Of a stretch of 64,000 nt of DNA, positions 49,281 through 59,481 are shown piece by piece. Below the pieces are notes generated by a model, which saw nothing but the letters and a program-made list of their open reading frames with translations, did no database searches and had not been told where the DNA came from. Both the position numbers and the translations under genes were made by a program. This DNA comes from Paramoeba atlantica. Its lineage: Eukaryota; Discosea. Each line of letters begins with the position of its first letter. Position 1 is the stretch's first letter. Location of the stretch: NCBI GenBank assembly GCA_977017575.1, contig CDRNVI010000001.1, positions 246,579-310,578 on the forward strand, in the 5' to 3' direction.

Positions 49281-49740
49281 TTATATTGAACAACGTATTA
49301 GATTGAACAACGTCATCATGGAGCGAGCGTACGTTAGTTTGGTTTGTGGTGCTATCGTCAGAAGCTGGATGAAGGTTACCGTGTGTATAGGGTTCATAAC
49401 TAGGTTTCTTGTGGTGCAAAAGTTTTGGAACCTTTCCCAGAGTCTTGCACGCGTGGCCCACGTGCTCACGCTCCACACCCCATCCATACTGTCCAGCGCA
49501 ATTCGGATTTCTGGCGTTATACGGTTTACATTCATCACTAGTTTCAATAATTCCTTGCGCGTTTCCTTCTTGAATTTCAAACCGAGAGTTCCCTGATATG
49601 AACTCCCACAAGTAATCAATCTGCCTTTGCAATCCTCTACATTCTGTGCATTGTGATATGCTCTTTTCCTCTTCCTTGGCGATGTTTCTGACGTCGGGTA
49701 CAGAGTTATATTTTGCCCGGGAATCTGCAAAATTTATTTG
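49281..49740 (-). pseudogene. Tyrosine recombinase, N-terminal half
   Basis: N-terminal domain only: RKRAYHNAQNVEDCKG, SSYQGTLGLKFKKET, RIALDSMDGVWSVSTWATRA and the SAM-like helices. The catalytic domain is missing. A second frame (49267-49794) is open over the same stretch in the same relative phase as in the other V1 and V2 copies. Confidence 0.7.
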
Positions 49741-49834
49741 ACGTGCACTTCTTTTCCTCGTAGTTATCGTTCCGTGCGTATTTTTTTGAGGCATGGTCGG
49801 AACACTGGCGATTATGGGACGGGCGTTTCATAAC

Positions 49835-50498
49835 GACTTGGCACCTGTGCTGGTGCTGCCAGCCGTCCTCATTCGAAAATCCTGTTGCAATCCCCGTTTA
49901 TACGGACAATCTCGTATCATTTGGTCGGGAGATCGGCAATGAAAACATACTGGGCGATACTGGAGAGTTGTCCCGAATTGTGCGGAAGGCTGACGATTCT
50001 GGTATGAATTCCCCAGCCACCCGTGAGCGAAAATCCTGCTGGAAACGTTTCGGACAATTACGCCATATACATGTATGGTCCGGCGATCGACATCCATAGC
50101 ACAACAACGCCGTTCTGCGCTGGTGAAAGTTCTGACGTGGAGAACCCTGAATGGGTCTTGTTCCCGAAGTAGCAACTGTAGATGAAAAGGCATTAACTCG
50201 CGCAGTGTGCTTTTGACGCGAGTAAAACTGCAGAAGACGGCCGTGGCAACTTCCGTTGTTCAGTTACGTTAATCGCAAAGTAATCTATCTCCGGATGTGG
50301 AAAACGGTATTCCTTTGTCGGTTTATCATCCCACACCCCCCACAACTCCAAGCCATCTTTGCGCACCTTTCCGTTCACGGTTGTTATACCACCACTCGAG
50401 TCATCTTTACGTCGAAATCTGGCTTCCACATGAAGTGAAGGAGCATCGTCCTGACTCATCATCAATTTTTCCCATACCATCGTACATACGAGGCTCAA
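49835..50498 (-). pseudogene. Gag-like region, V1
   Basis: Barrel block (LHVEARFRRKD...VNGKVRK...LELWGVWDDKP...YRFPHPEIDYFAINV) at 50270-50450, nearly colinear with the gag at 12528. Two CCHC-like knuckles follow downstream (CYGCRSPDH..., and CFHCRSPDQMIRDC near 49905-49945). The helical middle part is mostly gone. Broken. Confidence 0.65.
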
Positions 50499-50779
50499 TT
50501 CCTGCTTGGAAAGCGGCTCGGTAGGCGCGGCGGCTGTTCAGCAGGCGAAGAACTGCGGGACTGTCGAAGGGATCGTGTACAGGGACCTTCGATGACGGGC
50601 ATGGAAAAAACTTTTGTCGCGAAGATTTTCAAAAGGTTACTTAATCTACGTAAACATAAAACATTAACACGATCATATAACAGATTGATTTTACAATTAG
50701 GTATAATGCCCCTCGGCCCATCGGTCAAGCCACAAAATCCGACAATATTTTATTCGTCCAATTCTTACCGTAAACTTTA

Positions 50780-50945
50780 AGACAAGACTTTATGCCATAT
50801 GCAGTTCCTCTCTGGATACGTACTTTCTGCGTGGTCTCGAAGTAATTCACGATAAATTGCTACTGCGCATGGTATAAATTCCGGGCTTACTGTGCGGAGG
50901 GTTGGCATTGGCTCATGGTCAAGATCGTAATTTCGGTTCCGCATA
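50780..50945 (-). pseudogene. Clade-R LINE fragment
   Basis: About 55 codons: YDLDHEPMPTLRTVSPEFIP, CAVAIYRELLRDHAES and YPERNCIWHKVLS, the conserved block before the basic RRRRP stretch of clade-R ORFs. It lies between two V1 fragments and is in frame with the V1 RT at 50946, so the two form one chimeric open frame of no likely function. Confidence 0.75.
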
Positions 50946-51862
50946 ATTGTATTATGTCCCCAACCGTCAAGAGAGGCGTCTGTGTAAAGGGTCGCAAATC
51001 GCTCTGCTTGTGGTTCCATATAGCGCTGAGGATTGTTCTTTCTTATTTCCCTTGTCCATCTATTCAGTTGCGCGAAAACTACGTAGGAGAGCCTTACCGT
51101 GTCCGATTCGTGCATGATCCCTTGGTTCAATTTTGAAATTTGACGCTTAATAAATTTAATCGCCCAGTAATATTTGGGCATTACGATTCCGAGCACGGCA
51201 GACGCATACACTAGCCTGGCGCATAAGGATTCAAATTCGTGTAATGGTGCGTGTGAAGCGACGGTTAAGGGTATTTTATGAAGGAAACGCTGACTCAGTT
51301 TATACTCCTTTGCATTATGGTCGTAATCAACCCCAAGAAAGTTGTAGTTTGTGCCTTCTGAAGACTCTTCAGTTTTAAAGGTAATGCCTAATTTTTTAGC
51401 TCGATCGTCGACAAAAAGTTCGTAGGCCGAGACTTCATCTTCAGTTCCACAGTAACGTATGCCATCGAGGTAAATGTCCAGTTTAGAGGTATCAAAACCG
51501 TGTAAATCCATACTATCATTACTGTATTCCACATGTCCCGCTAATGTTGACGTTATAATTTGTTGTATTTCCGGCGCACAGGAATGCCCCATTGGCATAC
51601 GAGTCACTTCATAAGTAGCTGGTCCCCAGCGAAAACGATAATAACAACGCGCCTCACGGGGTAACTCAACTTGAAAAAATCCAGCCTTCAAATCACGTTT
51701 CATAGCAGTTCCATGAATTATCTTGTTTACGTATGAAATCGGCTGACCTATGGGTACATGGGCAATGTATTCGTTGTCGAGCGCTTGATTCTGATGTTTT
51801 GGCCAACAGATAAAACGGCGACGAGGACCTTCCCGTTCTTCATAAGTTGTGAATGGTTGTTG
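50946..51862 (-). pseudogene. V1 YR-element fragment: RT and RNase H start
   Basis: RT: FTTYEEREGPRRRFICWPKH, motif A KRDLKAGFFQVEL, motif B MPMGHSCAPEIQQI, catalytic box YLDG, YNFLGVDYDHNAKEYKLS and YWAIKFIKRQISKLNQG. RNase H begins LYTDASLDGWG and then stops at the LINE junction. At its other edge an APE-type LINE tail is inserted (51863). Nearest relative is 36869-37757. Broken at both ends. Confidence 0.8.
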
Positions 51863-52745
51863 TTGTTGTTTCTTGCACCCTTCTGGCCACCAACAGGCTA
51901 TGGGCCCTCTACCCTCCACGAGAGGGGGGCCCGACGGCTCGGATGTTACTCCGATGCGTACGACCGGTCCTTGCGGACCGGCGGGCGAGCCAGCCGTAGC
52001 AAGCCACGGCTGGCGCTTCACAGAGGACGGGAGTCGGAGACGCAGCGTGGCTAGGCCACACACTGACCAGCGGTCCCTACGAGAGGGGCAACCGGTCCTC
52101 CGCGCGCCTTCAAAGAAGGTGGGTACAAGATCTTTTTTTCAACATTTTACGTAATGCATTCCTCTGTTTTGCGCTTCCTTTCTCGTCTTCTTTGTATCTC
52201 TCTATCGCTTCAGACCAGGTGGATTTGTTTTGGGCTGCATACTTCCATGTCAGCATGGGAATACCAACTCGATCGCAAGCAGTTTCGACCGTCTGTGCAT
52301 ATACAGATTTGCGAAGAGACGTTTCTTGGCCTGTAAAAGTGCCGAATAGTATTTTGTTCGGGTGTCGAGTTGCATCCATCCGTGCTACATGTCCGGCGAA
52401 ACTAAGTACTCTAACGGTGGTAAGTGAGTGGAAAGGCTCCATGATGATGATGATGATATATCAGACCGTTTGTCTCCGTAGAGATGTGGTCTCCTACTTC
52501 CAGCGTAGGTCGCTGTGCGGGGGTTGATGATCTATGCATCACTGCCAACACGAGAGAGCAGAGCTCTCGACCATACAGGCAGCCTCCCGACTTGAGGGGA
52601 CGTAGAGTACACTGAAGTACTCGTTGACCGGCGGTCACTAAGTTGTTGCCAACTCAGTGAGGACCAATCCCCCGCACGGAAAGGCTCCATATCGAGTTGT
52701 TTCAGCATTTCCGAGTTACTGATCCGTTTCCATGCGGGAGTGTTG
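51863..52745 (-). mobile_element. APE-type LINE 3' end with (AAC)n tail
   Basis: A 5'-truncated LINE. Its coding end (52442-52110, with the front part 52745-52691 beyond a SINE insertion) reads MLKQLDMEPFHSLTT, RVLSFAGHVARMDATRHPNK, ILFGTFTGQ and WSEAIERYKEDEK, the usual C-terminal tail of APE-class LINE proteins. The 3' untranslated part (52109-51880) is G/C-rich and ends in AAGAAACAACAACAACAACC on the minus strand, a microsatellite tail. It inserted into a V1 RT. Confidence 0.72.
52443..52677 (-). mobile_element. SINE-like element with (ATC)n tail
   Basis: 235 bp flanked by a 13-bp target-site duplication, GGAAAGGCTCCAT, at 52430-52442 and 52678-52690. On the minus strand it ends in a short (ATC)n run. 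No protein. I could not place clear tRNA A and B boxes. It interrupts the APE-type LINE, whose reading continues across it. Confidence 0.75.
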
Positions 52746-52760
52746 CTATCTCCATGCGGG

Positions 52761-53147
52761 AGTGTAAACTATGCGATCGGGGAATCCATCGCCAAACACA
52801 AAAAGAGAATCCACATACTTGATCACCTCGGACCAGGTCAGGGACTGCACCTCAATAGCAAGAAATGTGAGATCATCACCTTAGCCTCATCTGCACACCA
52901 AACATCTCTTTTCCCAGATACCAAAAGACAAGCAAAACACAGAAGGAAATTTCGACATCCTAGGAAGCCCTATCGGATCCCACGAACACTGCGCCGAATA
53001 CCTCATGACCAATGCGATCGAACCAGCAGAATATACTTTAGTTGCTTCCAGTTTAATTGAGGACCAGTTTAATTTCTGTACCTTGTTGTCGTAAATGGAT
53101 TCTCTTTTTGTGCTGGCGATGGATTCCCCGATCGCATAGTTTACACT
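52761..53147. repeat. Large inverted repeat enclosing a LINE piece
   Basis: Arms 52761-52812 and 53096-53147 are reverse complements over ~52 bp (AGTGTAAACTATGCGATCGG on the left), with about two mismatches. The 283-bp loop is mostly a near-identical copy of 25510-25765 from the clade-G LINE, followed by TTTCTGTACCTTGTTG (53073-53088), the spliced-leader-like end. It could be a hairpin-forming non-autonomous element or a fold-back copy. Confidence 0.75.
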
Positions 53148-53209
53148 GATAATGTGGTTATGATAAGGCCTTAATATTATACGTACTACCCGCAGCTCTC
53201 CTCGCCTCT

Positions 53210-53281
53210 CTCCCCGCCGCGCTCCCCGTCGCACTCCCCGCCGCGCTCCTCGCCGTGCTCCCCGCCACGCTCCGCGCAGCG
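53210..53281 (+). repeat. 12-bp minisatellite, six units
   Basis: Six diverged copies of CTCCCCGCCGCG in a row. Confidence 0.85.
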
Positions 53282-53377
53282 CATCCCTCCCGCCGCCATT
53301 CACGACGATCCTCCCGTCGCGCTCTGCGCTGCTCTCTCCGCCCCCCTTTCTTTCTCCGCCTTTTTTTAATCGAGCTT

Positions 53378-53470
53378 TTAAAGGAGCCTTGTCGTACTCT
53401 GCGTTCCTAAAGCTCGCGCGGTGTGCTCGTTCACCCCCGAGTATCGTAGCAGGGAAGGGAGCCTGCAATC
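53378..53470 (-). pseudogene. YR C-terminal remnant
   Basis: About 30 codons (SLLRYSGVNEHTARALGTQ) matching the end of V1 recombinases with the catalytic tyrosine. Nothing else of the element remains nearby. Confidence 0.5.
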
Positions 53471-53657
53471 CGATCTCGGGCACATTTCTCCCGTTGGAAT
53501 CCTATGAGCTTTTAAAAAGAAGGAATTAACGTGGAGGATGAGAAATGTTTTCCTTCCCCCCTTCTCTCGCTTCTTTGAGAGAAAACTACAACCGCACATC
53601 TCTAACTATATATTAAAAAACGAGTGTAAGAAATCTATTCTAAAGAAATTAAAGCTA

Positions 53658-54676
53658 CTGTCCCCCCCCTACTTATGCGCAACCGTTTGACCCGGCCACT
53701 TAAGCGCAATTTTGACGCATCGTTCAGAAGAACAGCGCCGCAAAGCGGCGCAATTTTTTGTTTTGTAGTACGAATTTTTGTACAGATTTTCGCCGCTCTT
53801 GAAATGGCGAGTCCCTTTGGGCGTTCAAAAATGATCTCCAGCGATCTCCTCTGATCCACACTGATCTCCACCGGTCTGTACGGCGAGTCTTTGCATACTA
53901 TACTGTACTGTACATCAGAGGAACTCTCCTGCCACGTACTGTACGCTTTTGAAATGATCAGCGCACCAGCGTGCGGCACCGCCTAGATGTGGGGCGGGTA
54001 AAGATAGCGTGGGTAATTGCACTACAAGTGCATGATAAACTAAACTTTAATTTATAAATTTATTTCGGACCCACGCTCTCAAAAGTCCGTTCTTTTCTTA
54101 CAATTGATCGGGTGCTCGCAAAAAAGGCACTTACCTCGTGATGTGGTCATTTGCGGGCATAAGTAACCATACAAGCGAAGTACTGTACCTCCTCCCTAGT
54201 TATCTCTCACACGTCACCCCCTGTCCGACTGATCTTCCAATGAATCGGTAAACACTTGGAACCTCGAAAAAATACCCACAGCGTTCGCACCCGGTCGCGA
54301 TCTGTCGTTACCGATCGCGATTGGTTGCCACCGTTCGACAACGAGCTACAGGTACCGTCTGCACCCCTCCACTGATGGTACTAACGCCGACCAACTACCA
54401 TTTTCATTAATTATATTTTATAGATATAAAAATGGGCGAAGTATAAAGGGGGGGTCACAGTAATTATAACTAATTTTTTTTATAAAATAGATTTATAGAA
54501 ATTAGAGGGGGAGTATATAAAAAGCAGCCCCCCGGGGCACCCCGCGTACATAACTCATGATTAAAACACGCGGCGCGAAGCGGCGCGAAAATTTTTTTTC
54601 ACCCCCTTTTTTGACCCGGCTACTTATGCGCAATTTTAGGCCAAAACCTGGTTGCGCTTAAGTGGGGGGGGGACAG
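53658..54676. mobile_element. Non-autonomous TIR DNA transposon, TA-flanked
   Basis: A 1019-bp element with ~30-bp terminal inverted repeats (left CTGTCCCCCCCCC then ACTTATGCGCAACC; right, reversed, CTGTCCCCCCCC then ACTTAAGCGCAACC) and TA on both sides (53656-53657, 54677-54678). This fits the Tc1/mariner superfamily by TA target and length of ends. No transposase frame of reasonable length is seen, so it would depend on an enzyme elsewhere. Subterminal blocks GCCGCAAAGCGGCGC and GGCGCGAAGCGGCGC lie near the two ends. Confidence 0.8.
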
Positions 54677-54678
54677 TA

Positions 54679-55056
54679 CACCCCCGCCAAAAAGTATTGT
54701 AATTTATTAGTATCGACCACGAATATTTGGTCGATACTAATAAATACAATACTTTTTGTCGATTTCCACGAGTTGCTACTGGCTTCCAAAAAGTTGGACT
54801 TTATCATATGGGATCCTTGTAAACGTATAGTGAAGCACAAAAACAGGTCGAATGGAAGTTGCGTCTTGGATAAGCTCTGAAACGACGCTCTCCACGATCA
54901 AGTGGCCGCGTATATCAGAACTCATTATGTAAATTTCTGGAAAGTTCGAGAAAAAAACTAAAATTCTGGTCAAAACTCAAAAAAATGGTCGATACTAATA
55001 AATACAATACTTTTTGTGTCGGCTATTTTTGTGGACAATACTTTTCGGCGGGGGTG
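54679..55056. mobile_element. MITE, TA-flanked, with internal hairpin
   Basis: 378 bp with terminal inverted repeats CACCCCCGCC[A/G]AAAAGTATTGT and TA at both sides (54677-54678, 55057-55058). Its left TA is also the right TA of the neighbouring transposon. Inside, TTAGTATCGACCA and its reverse complement form a 13-bp hairpin at 54707-54741, and the same stretch recurs near the right end. No coding frame. Confidence 0.82.
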
Positions 55057-55063
55057 TATATCT

Positions 55064-55441
55064 AGAAGCCATAGGTATCCTCCTCTGTACGGGGCTCCAA
55101 GAACCGACGCAACTGGCAGTTTAGCACTGCCCCATTCTACTCTTGCAAATGCAGCGCAAAGTCTCGTTCAACCGCCTGCGGATTCATGGACGATTTATCG
55201 GCCAAAATGTGTAGTAGCTCTCTTGTGTTGGCGTGGAGTGATCCGCTTGCAAGGATGGGTAAGCACCGAAAGTTGTCCTCTCTTAACATTTTGGTCGCCA
55301 TGTACTTGGTGCGTTTCCTCGTGATCGCGTCTTGGAGTGCTTTTGCTGGCTTGGTACCGAGAATGGAAGGAGCGAGCTCGTGTACGACTGTAAGGTCGTA
55401 AAAGATCTCCCCTGTGGCCCAATATATTACCAAATCGGGGG
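55064..55441 (-). pseudogene. Clade-R LINE endonuclease fragment
   Basis: Starts inside the endonuclease core (PDLVIYWATGEIFYDLT) and runs to the end (DAITRKRTKYMATKML, CLPILASGSLHANTRELL, FALHLQE). A TAG follows LQE in frame, after which the conserved end (NGAVLNCQLRRFLE) continues to the natural stop at 55064-55066. Everything before the endonuclease is lost where the V3 element begins. Confidence 0.8.
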
Positions 55442-55530
55442 CCAGTCACGTCGGGTCCCAGTGACTCGGCGTCGGGGCCGGACGCCCCATAAAACTGTAC
55501 GGGGACGTAGGGGACCGCACAGTTCAGATA

Positions 55531-57320
55531 ATGGAAAATTTCCTCGGCGCCGGCCGATCCCCTTACCAAAATATTCAGAGTGCAAAATCAAATTTTATAA
55601 ATCAGATTGAGAAACCCAAGACTGTAAATATACTGCCTGTTACAGAAGAGACTGCTTGCAAATTCATTCAAAAAGCCGAGAGTGTTTTCCGCGAAAAATT
55701 TGCGGAAGAAACAAGGGACATTATGCAGAGACTCTGGCGGCGCTACCAGAGTTTCATCCAGTTGCTAACTGCGTACGGCCATATATTGGAGGAAGAAGCT
55801 TACCTAGCCACGTTCGCACTTTACCTCAACGAAGAAGAGACCGTAAAAGGGCAAACAGTGGTTCAATACTTGTGCCATCTTGTGAACGAATACGACTTGC
55901 GGGGAATAAAGTTGCGGGGTGCCAAAGTAGAAGCGCTAAAGTCAGCTATGCACAGGCGTGCCTCCCCCGCTGTACGGGCGAACCCGCTGACGTTTACGGC
56001 CGTGAAGCAGTTACTACTCGGGGGCTCCTTGACGGAAGAAAAAACCTTCATTCGATCTACTGGATTTCGGGACAACGACCCGGAGATTTGATAAAACAAG
56101 AAGTGCAGCATATTGCGATGAGGAACGAGAACGAGGAGCTACAATTGAGCATGTGGATGTATCAACTGTGCAAAAATACCGGAACCCAAGAGCGGTTGAC
56201 ACCTCGCTGCATACGCATGACGGTACCAGAATTTTGGAAGGCAAGAATATATAAAACGGTTTGGAAAAGTCGCATGTTGAGCAAAAAACTTCTGTTTCCG
56301 AACGTAAACTTGCGTCATATAGACGAGGTGCTCCGAAAACTTCCAGTGCAACACCAACACCCGCTGTTGAAAGAGAATTACACACTTTACTCAATTCGAA
56401 GAGGATCACTCCAACATCTCGCCTCTGCCGGCGTAAGTGCGCAAGAAATTCAAAATCTAACAAGGCATGTATCAGAGTCGTCTCTGAGGGCCTATCTGGG
56501 ATCATACCTCGACCCTCGGGCGATTCAGGGAATAGCGGTAACGAAGAAATTAGCAGAGGAAGTTTCAGTTCATCCCGAGCATCCACCGCGCACGAATCTC
56601 TCATTCCAGCCCCACGAATCCAACAAGGGTTTGCCCATTCCAAGTCCAAATACATCGCTGCCGGTCGAACACCAGTTTCCACTGATAAAGACACCGGAAG
56701 ATATCGCAATGCCAGAGCAAGATCCGTCCCCACGAAACGGTGGGAAAGAAATTTTACACGCTCGCCAACAGCCCTTATTGATCAGACGAGATTTTCCAAT
56801 GGCGACGCCTTGCCGCAATCTTTCCCCCCCGACGTGGGACCAGACAAATTCAGATATGCAAACACCTTTTCCCGTAGAGATCGAAAATCCGCAGGGGCCT
56901 TCGTCAAAGATACGCGAAATCGATCCGGAACCGATCGAGGTAGATCCCCCTCTAGACCTGGACGTCCTTCACACCTTAACTGGCGAAGGTCATACAGAAT
57001 CTCTTTTGTTTCGCGACAGCGAAATCACCCCGGGTCAGACAGTCCCACCTCCACCCCAGACTCCGCCTGCCATTCGGGGTATCACTCCAACAGTGGCTGA
57101 CAGACACAGCATCACTCCAAATGGAAGTCAACCGGAGAAAATGACGACGCCACCAGACCCCGAGGAATTAGTGCCAGGTACCCCTACTAGGTGTAGGCAC
57201 CTCTCCTTGGGCGATTCTCTACGAATTTATCACCTATCATTACGCCCACTTTCCTCGGCGCTTAGGAAAAAATGGAGAGAGAACACGTCCCTCCTCACAA
57301 CACAGCGACTGGCCGATTGA
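55531..57320 (+). pseudogene. Tyrosine recombinase with long C-terminal extension, V3
   Basis: The front part is helical (MQRLWRRYQSFIQLLTAYG, EEAYLATFALYLNEEE) and resembles a YR N-terminal domain. The catalytic end is clear: LYSIRRGSLQHLASAG (H/YxxR region) and NLTRHVSESSLRAYLG with the tyrosine. An unusual ~250-residue tail rich in P, E and T follows (DPEPIEVDPPLDLDVLH). A second frame (56261-57100) is open along it, in the same relative phase as the YR/RT overlaps of V1 and V2. The V3 enzyme is the most diverged of the three. Broken about once. Confidence 0.7.
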
Positions 57321-57329
57321 CCATATAGG

Positions 57330-58366
57330 CTCGACCAGACTTAATATCTCGGAAATTAAAAGATTAGCGCGGGAGCAAAACATGCCCGACGAAGGAGAAA
57401 TTTTGAATTATTTACTCAACGGGACAAAATTTTTATCACTCCTAAAGGAAACCCGTGACCCTCGTTATAGAGGCGAATCACGTGCACTCTTGCCTCATGC
57501 GGCAGAAATGGTCAAAGCTGGGGTCCTAAAACGAATTCCGCGACGATCGGTTAAAGTCTGGCTTACTTCGTTCCTAGTCCCCAAACCCAAGAAAAAAATC
57601 TATGAGACTGATACTAAACGCTATTCCTCTCAATGACATGCAGGAAATGATTCCAGGACCTTTGAAGCTCGCAGGACTTGAAGACATCGAGAGACTCGTG
57701 CGAGAGAATGCTTTCTTCTGCGAGACCGACGGAAAGAACTGGTATCACCAGTTCGATTTACCGCCGGACGCTTTGCCATATTTCGGAGTGCGAATCGGGG
57801 GAAAAACGTACGCTTGGGCTACGCTGCCGATGGGATGGCAAGCTTTGGTCAAAATCGGTCACGCGGCTACGAATATTATTTATGATATGAACAACACTAA
57901 TACAAATGCGCTGACCTTTATCGACAACGGGTACTCTTTCGCAGGGGATGTGCCCACGTTAGTTTCGACCTTAGAAGATATCCAGCACCGGGCGGAGAGA
58001 GTGGGTGCGGAGCTCGTGGTAAGTACGGAACCTGCTCGGACTGGTGTAATTCTAGGCATCCAAGTGGACCTAAAGGAAAAAACGATATGCTTACCTCCCG
58101 TTTTTCTAGAGAAACTTAGGGCGTTGCGCTCTTCCTCCATCATTCTAAAGCGTAATAAGCTTTTCCCTTCGCATCGCCTTTTGTGGAAGGTTCTTGGTAC
58201 TCTATTTTGGGCCGCGAGGGTGTTGGGAATCCGTCAATGCGAATTTCTTTCCGTAATGCTATGGATCCGCGGAAGAGCACGCCGCCTGTCTCGAAACTTT
58301 TTTCTCTGGGATAAACCGTGCCACATGTCAGAAAGCTTCATACACGATTTGGTTGTGCTAATAGTA
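57330..58366 (+). pseudogene. Reverse transcriptase of V3 element
   Basis: Blocks in order: DPRYRGESRALLPHAAEM, IPRRSVKVWLTSFLVPKP, LILNAIPLNDMQEM, motif A CETDGKNWYHQFDL, motif B LPMGWQALVKIGH, catalytic box FIDN, VILGIQVDLKEK and VLGTLFWAARVLGIRQCEF. It aligns throughout with 1013-3325. Broken about once, and cut at its 3' side by the SINE-like element. Confidence 0.8.
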
Positions 58367-58940
58367 GTCAGGGCATTCGACTTAGGCCGGATGATGGGAC
58401 TTAGCGATCCCAGCTTCCCGAGCTAACTCACCCGGCGTCAGTACAACAAGACGCTAAAAAACTAGGGTGAGCATGATCCAGTGGGTGACAATACCCGGTG
58501 CCAACACAACGAGGCACCACATAACTAGGGTAGCTGTCACTCTGACAATGCAGAATGAGAATGACACCGCCCGGTACCGAATATAACAAGGTACTACAAA
58601 ACTAGGGTAGGTGTCATTCGCGATATTGAAATAAAGATCCTTCCTCTCTATAGAAAGGAAGCCCCTGTCCCTTGGGGAATGACCTGAGTCTTGTCTGGTA
58701 CACGTATGCGATGTACTAAATAACTAGGACAAGATGATGGAAAGTGACAAGTTTTTGCCATCTGCCATGATGCCAATTTTGGTTGTCGTCGGGCAAAAAC
58801 TCCCTTCTCACAAAGGGCGCGAAGGGCATTGGTTGCCTTCTTTGAAGGCCGCTGGTGAGCGAGCTTCACAAGCTCCGCGTCCCCTAGCGAGTTACCTCCC
58901 CTGGTGGAAAGTCAAAGTATTGACTTTCTAGCTCATTATT
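58367..58940 (+). mobile_element. SINE-like element with repeated hairpin modules
   Basis: Starts GTCAGGGCATTCG and GGATGATGGG..TAGCGA.CCCAGCTTCC, as does 61398-61460. It holds four modules of the form ACCCGGNNC...ACAAGNNNC...AACTAGGGT: 58427-58470, 58485-58540, 58565-58616 and 58693-58738. Each can fold into an outer stem (ACCC/GGGT) and an inner stem (e.g. GCGTC/GACGC, GGTAC/GTACT). The 3' part differs from the 61-kb copy. No protein. The edges are not certain. Confidence 0.6.
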
Positions 58941-59149
58941 TTAATGAGCTCACGGGAGGTTGACGAGGGCTTTCTCCCTCGCGGGGATATCGTTTATCGA
59001 CACGTGTGTCGAAACTGTAATTACTTACAGCGTAGACACCGACCCCTTTTTTATCAAGTTATCAAGTTATCAAATCGGGGCCCGATCGATGCAACGTGCT
59101 GCCTTTGCACGCTGTTGCATGCTCCCTCTTTCGCTCTTCGGAAATTACC

Positions 59150-59366
59150 TCCGAGCACGGGAATGATCGCCCAAGAATCGTTCCAATGCATTCCGATTCT
59201 GTCCTCCGGATCACTACACGCGAACACACGCAATCTGATCAGAGCCTTGGAAGACGCTTGTCTTGTGAACGCCCGCGAGACGGAACTCTCGTTCAAGCTA
59301 CTGTTGCAAAACTTCAACGGCCTCGTGGTATACTCCCAACTTCGGGAGCACCTCGAAGACAAGTAA
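59150..59366 (+). pseudogene. Clade-R LINE C-terminal end
   Basis: About 70 codons: MIAQESFQCIPILSSGS, HANTRNLIRALEDACL, SFKLLLQNFNGLVVYSQLRE, matching the last part of the clade-R ORF (CIPVLASGSLHSNTR...LVYSQLRQHL). The stop at 59364-59366 is the natural one. The stretch 58940-59150 before it has no recognised content. It faces the minus-strand LINE that follows. Confidence 0.78.
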
Positions 59367-59481
59367 TAGATTTTAGAAATATTCTATAGTGGTGAAATAG
59401 CTAAGAGATAATATCCGCTGACATCTAAATATTTTATATTTTATATGGAGATAGTTTCTCTTCGAAAATTGAGAGAAGTGG

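Larger units (their letters stand above)
49267..50760 (-). mobile_element. YR retroelement fragment, lineage V1: leader, gag and YR start
   Basis: Minus strand: an A-type leader (50590-50760, with GGGCCGAGGGGC), gag (49835-50498) and the first half of a YR (49281-49740), cut at about 49265. It inserted into a clade-R LINE piece (50780-50945). The YR part reads WSVSTWATRARLWERFQNFC and KLTYARSMMTLFNLI, close to the 12-kb element. Broken, 3' half missing. Confidence 0.75.
53148..53655. other. Non-coding stretch with minisatellite and YR remnant
   Basis: Contains a C/G-rich 12-bp minisatellite (53210-53281), a short YR C-terminal remnant on the minus strand (53378-53470: LPSLLRYSG, HTARALGTQ) and otherwise nothing recognised. 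Confidence 0.5.
55531..58366 (+). mobile_element. YR retroelement fossil, lineage V3 (YR and RT)
   Basis: A plus-strand element with a long YR-bearing region (55531-57320) followed by the RT (57330-58366), whose thumb is cut by a SINE-like sequence at 58367. RNase H is missing here; the other V3 copy (197-3330) shows it. No terminal repeats were found. It is broken, with a few breaks. Confidence 0.8.

Noticed and set aside
53635-53979. 114-codon minus-strand frame inside the TA-flanked transposon
   Set aside because: No transposase motif (no DDE/D pattern, no helix-turn-helix) and it crosses the terminal inverted repeat.
58581-58595. ACAAGGTAC as a reversed spliced-leader end
   Set aside because: It belongs to the hairpin module (GGTAC arm) of the SINE-like element and lacks AGAAAC beyond it.
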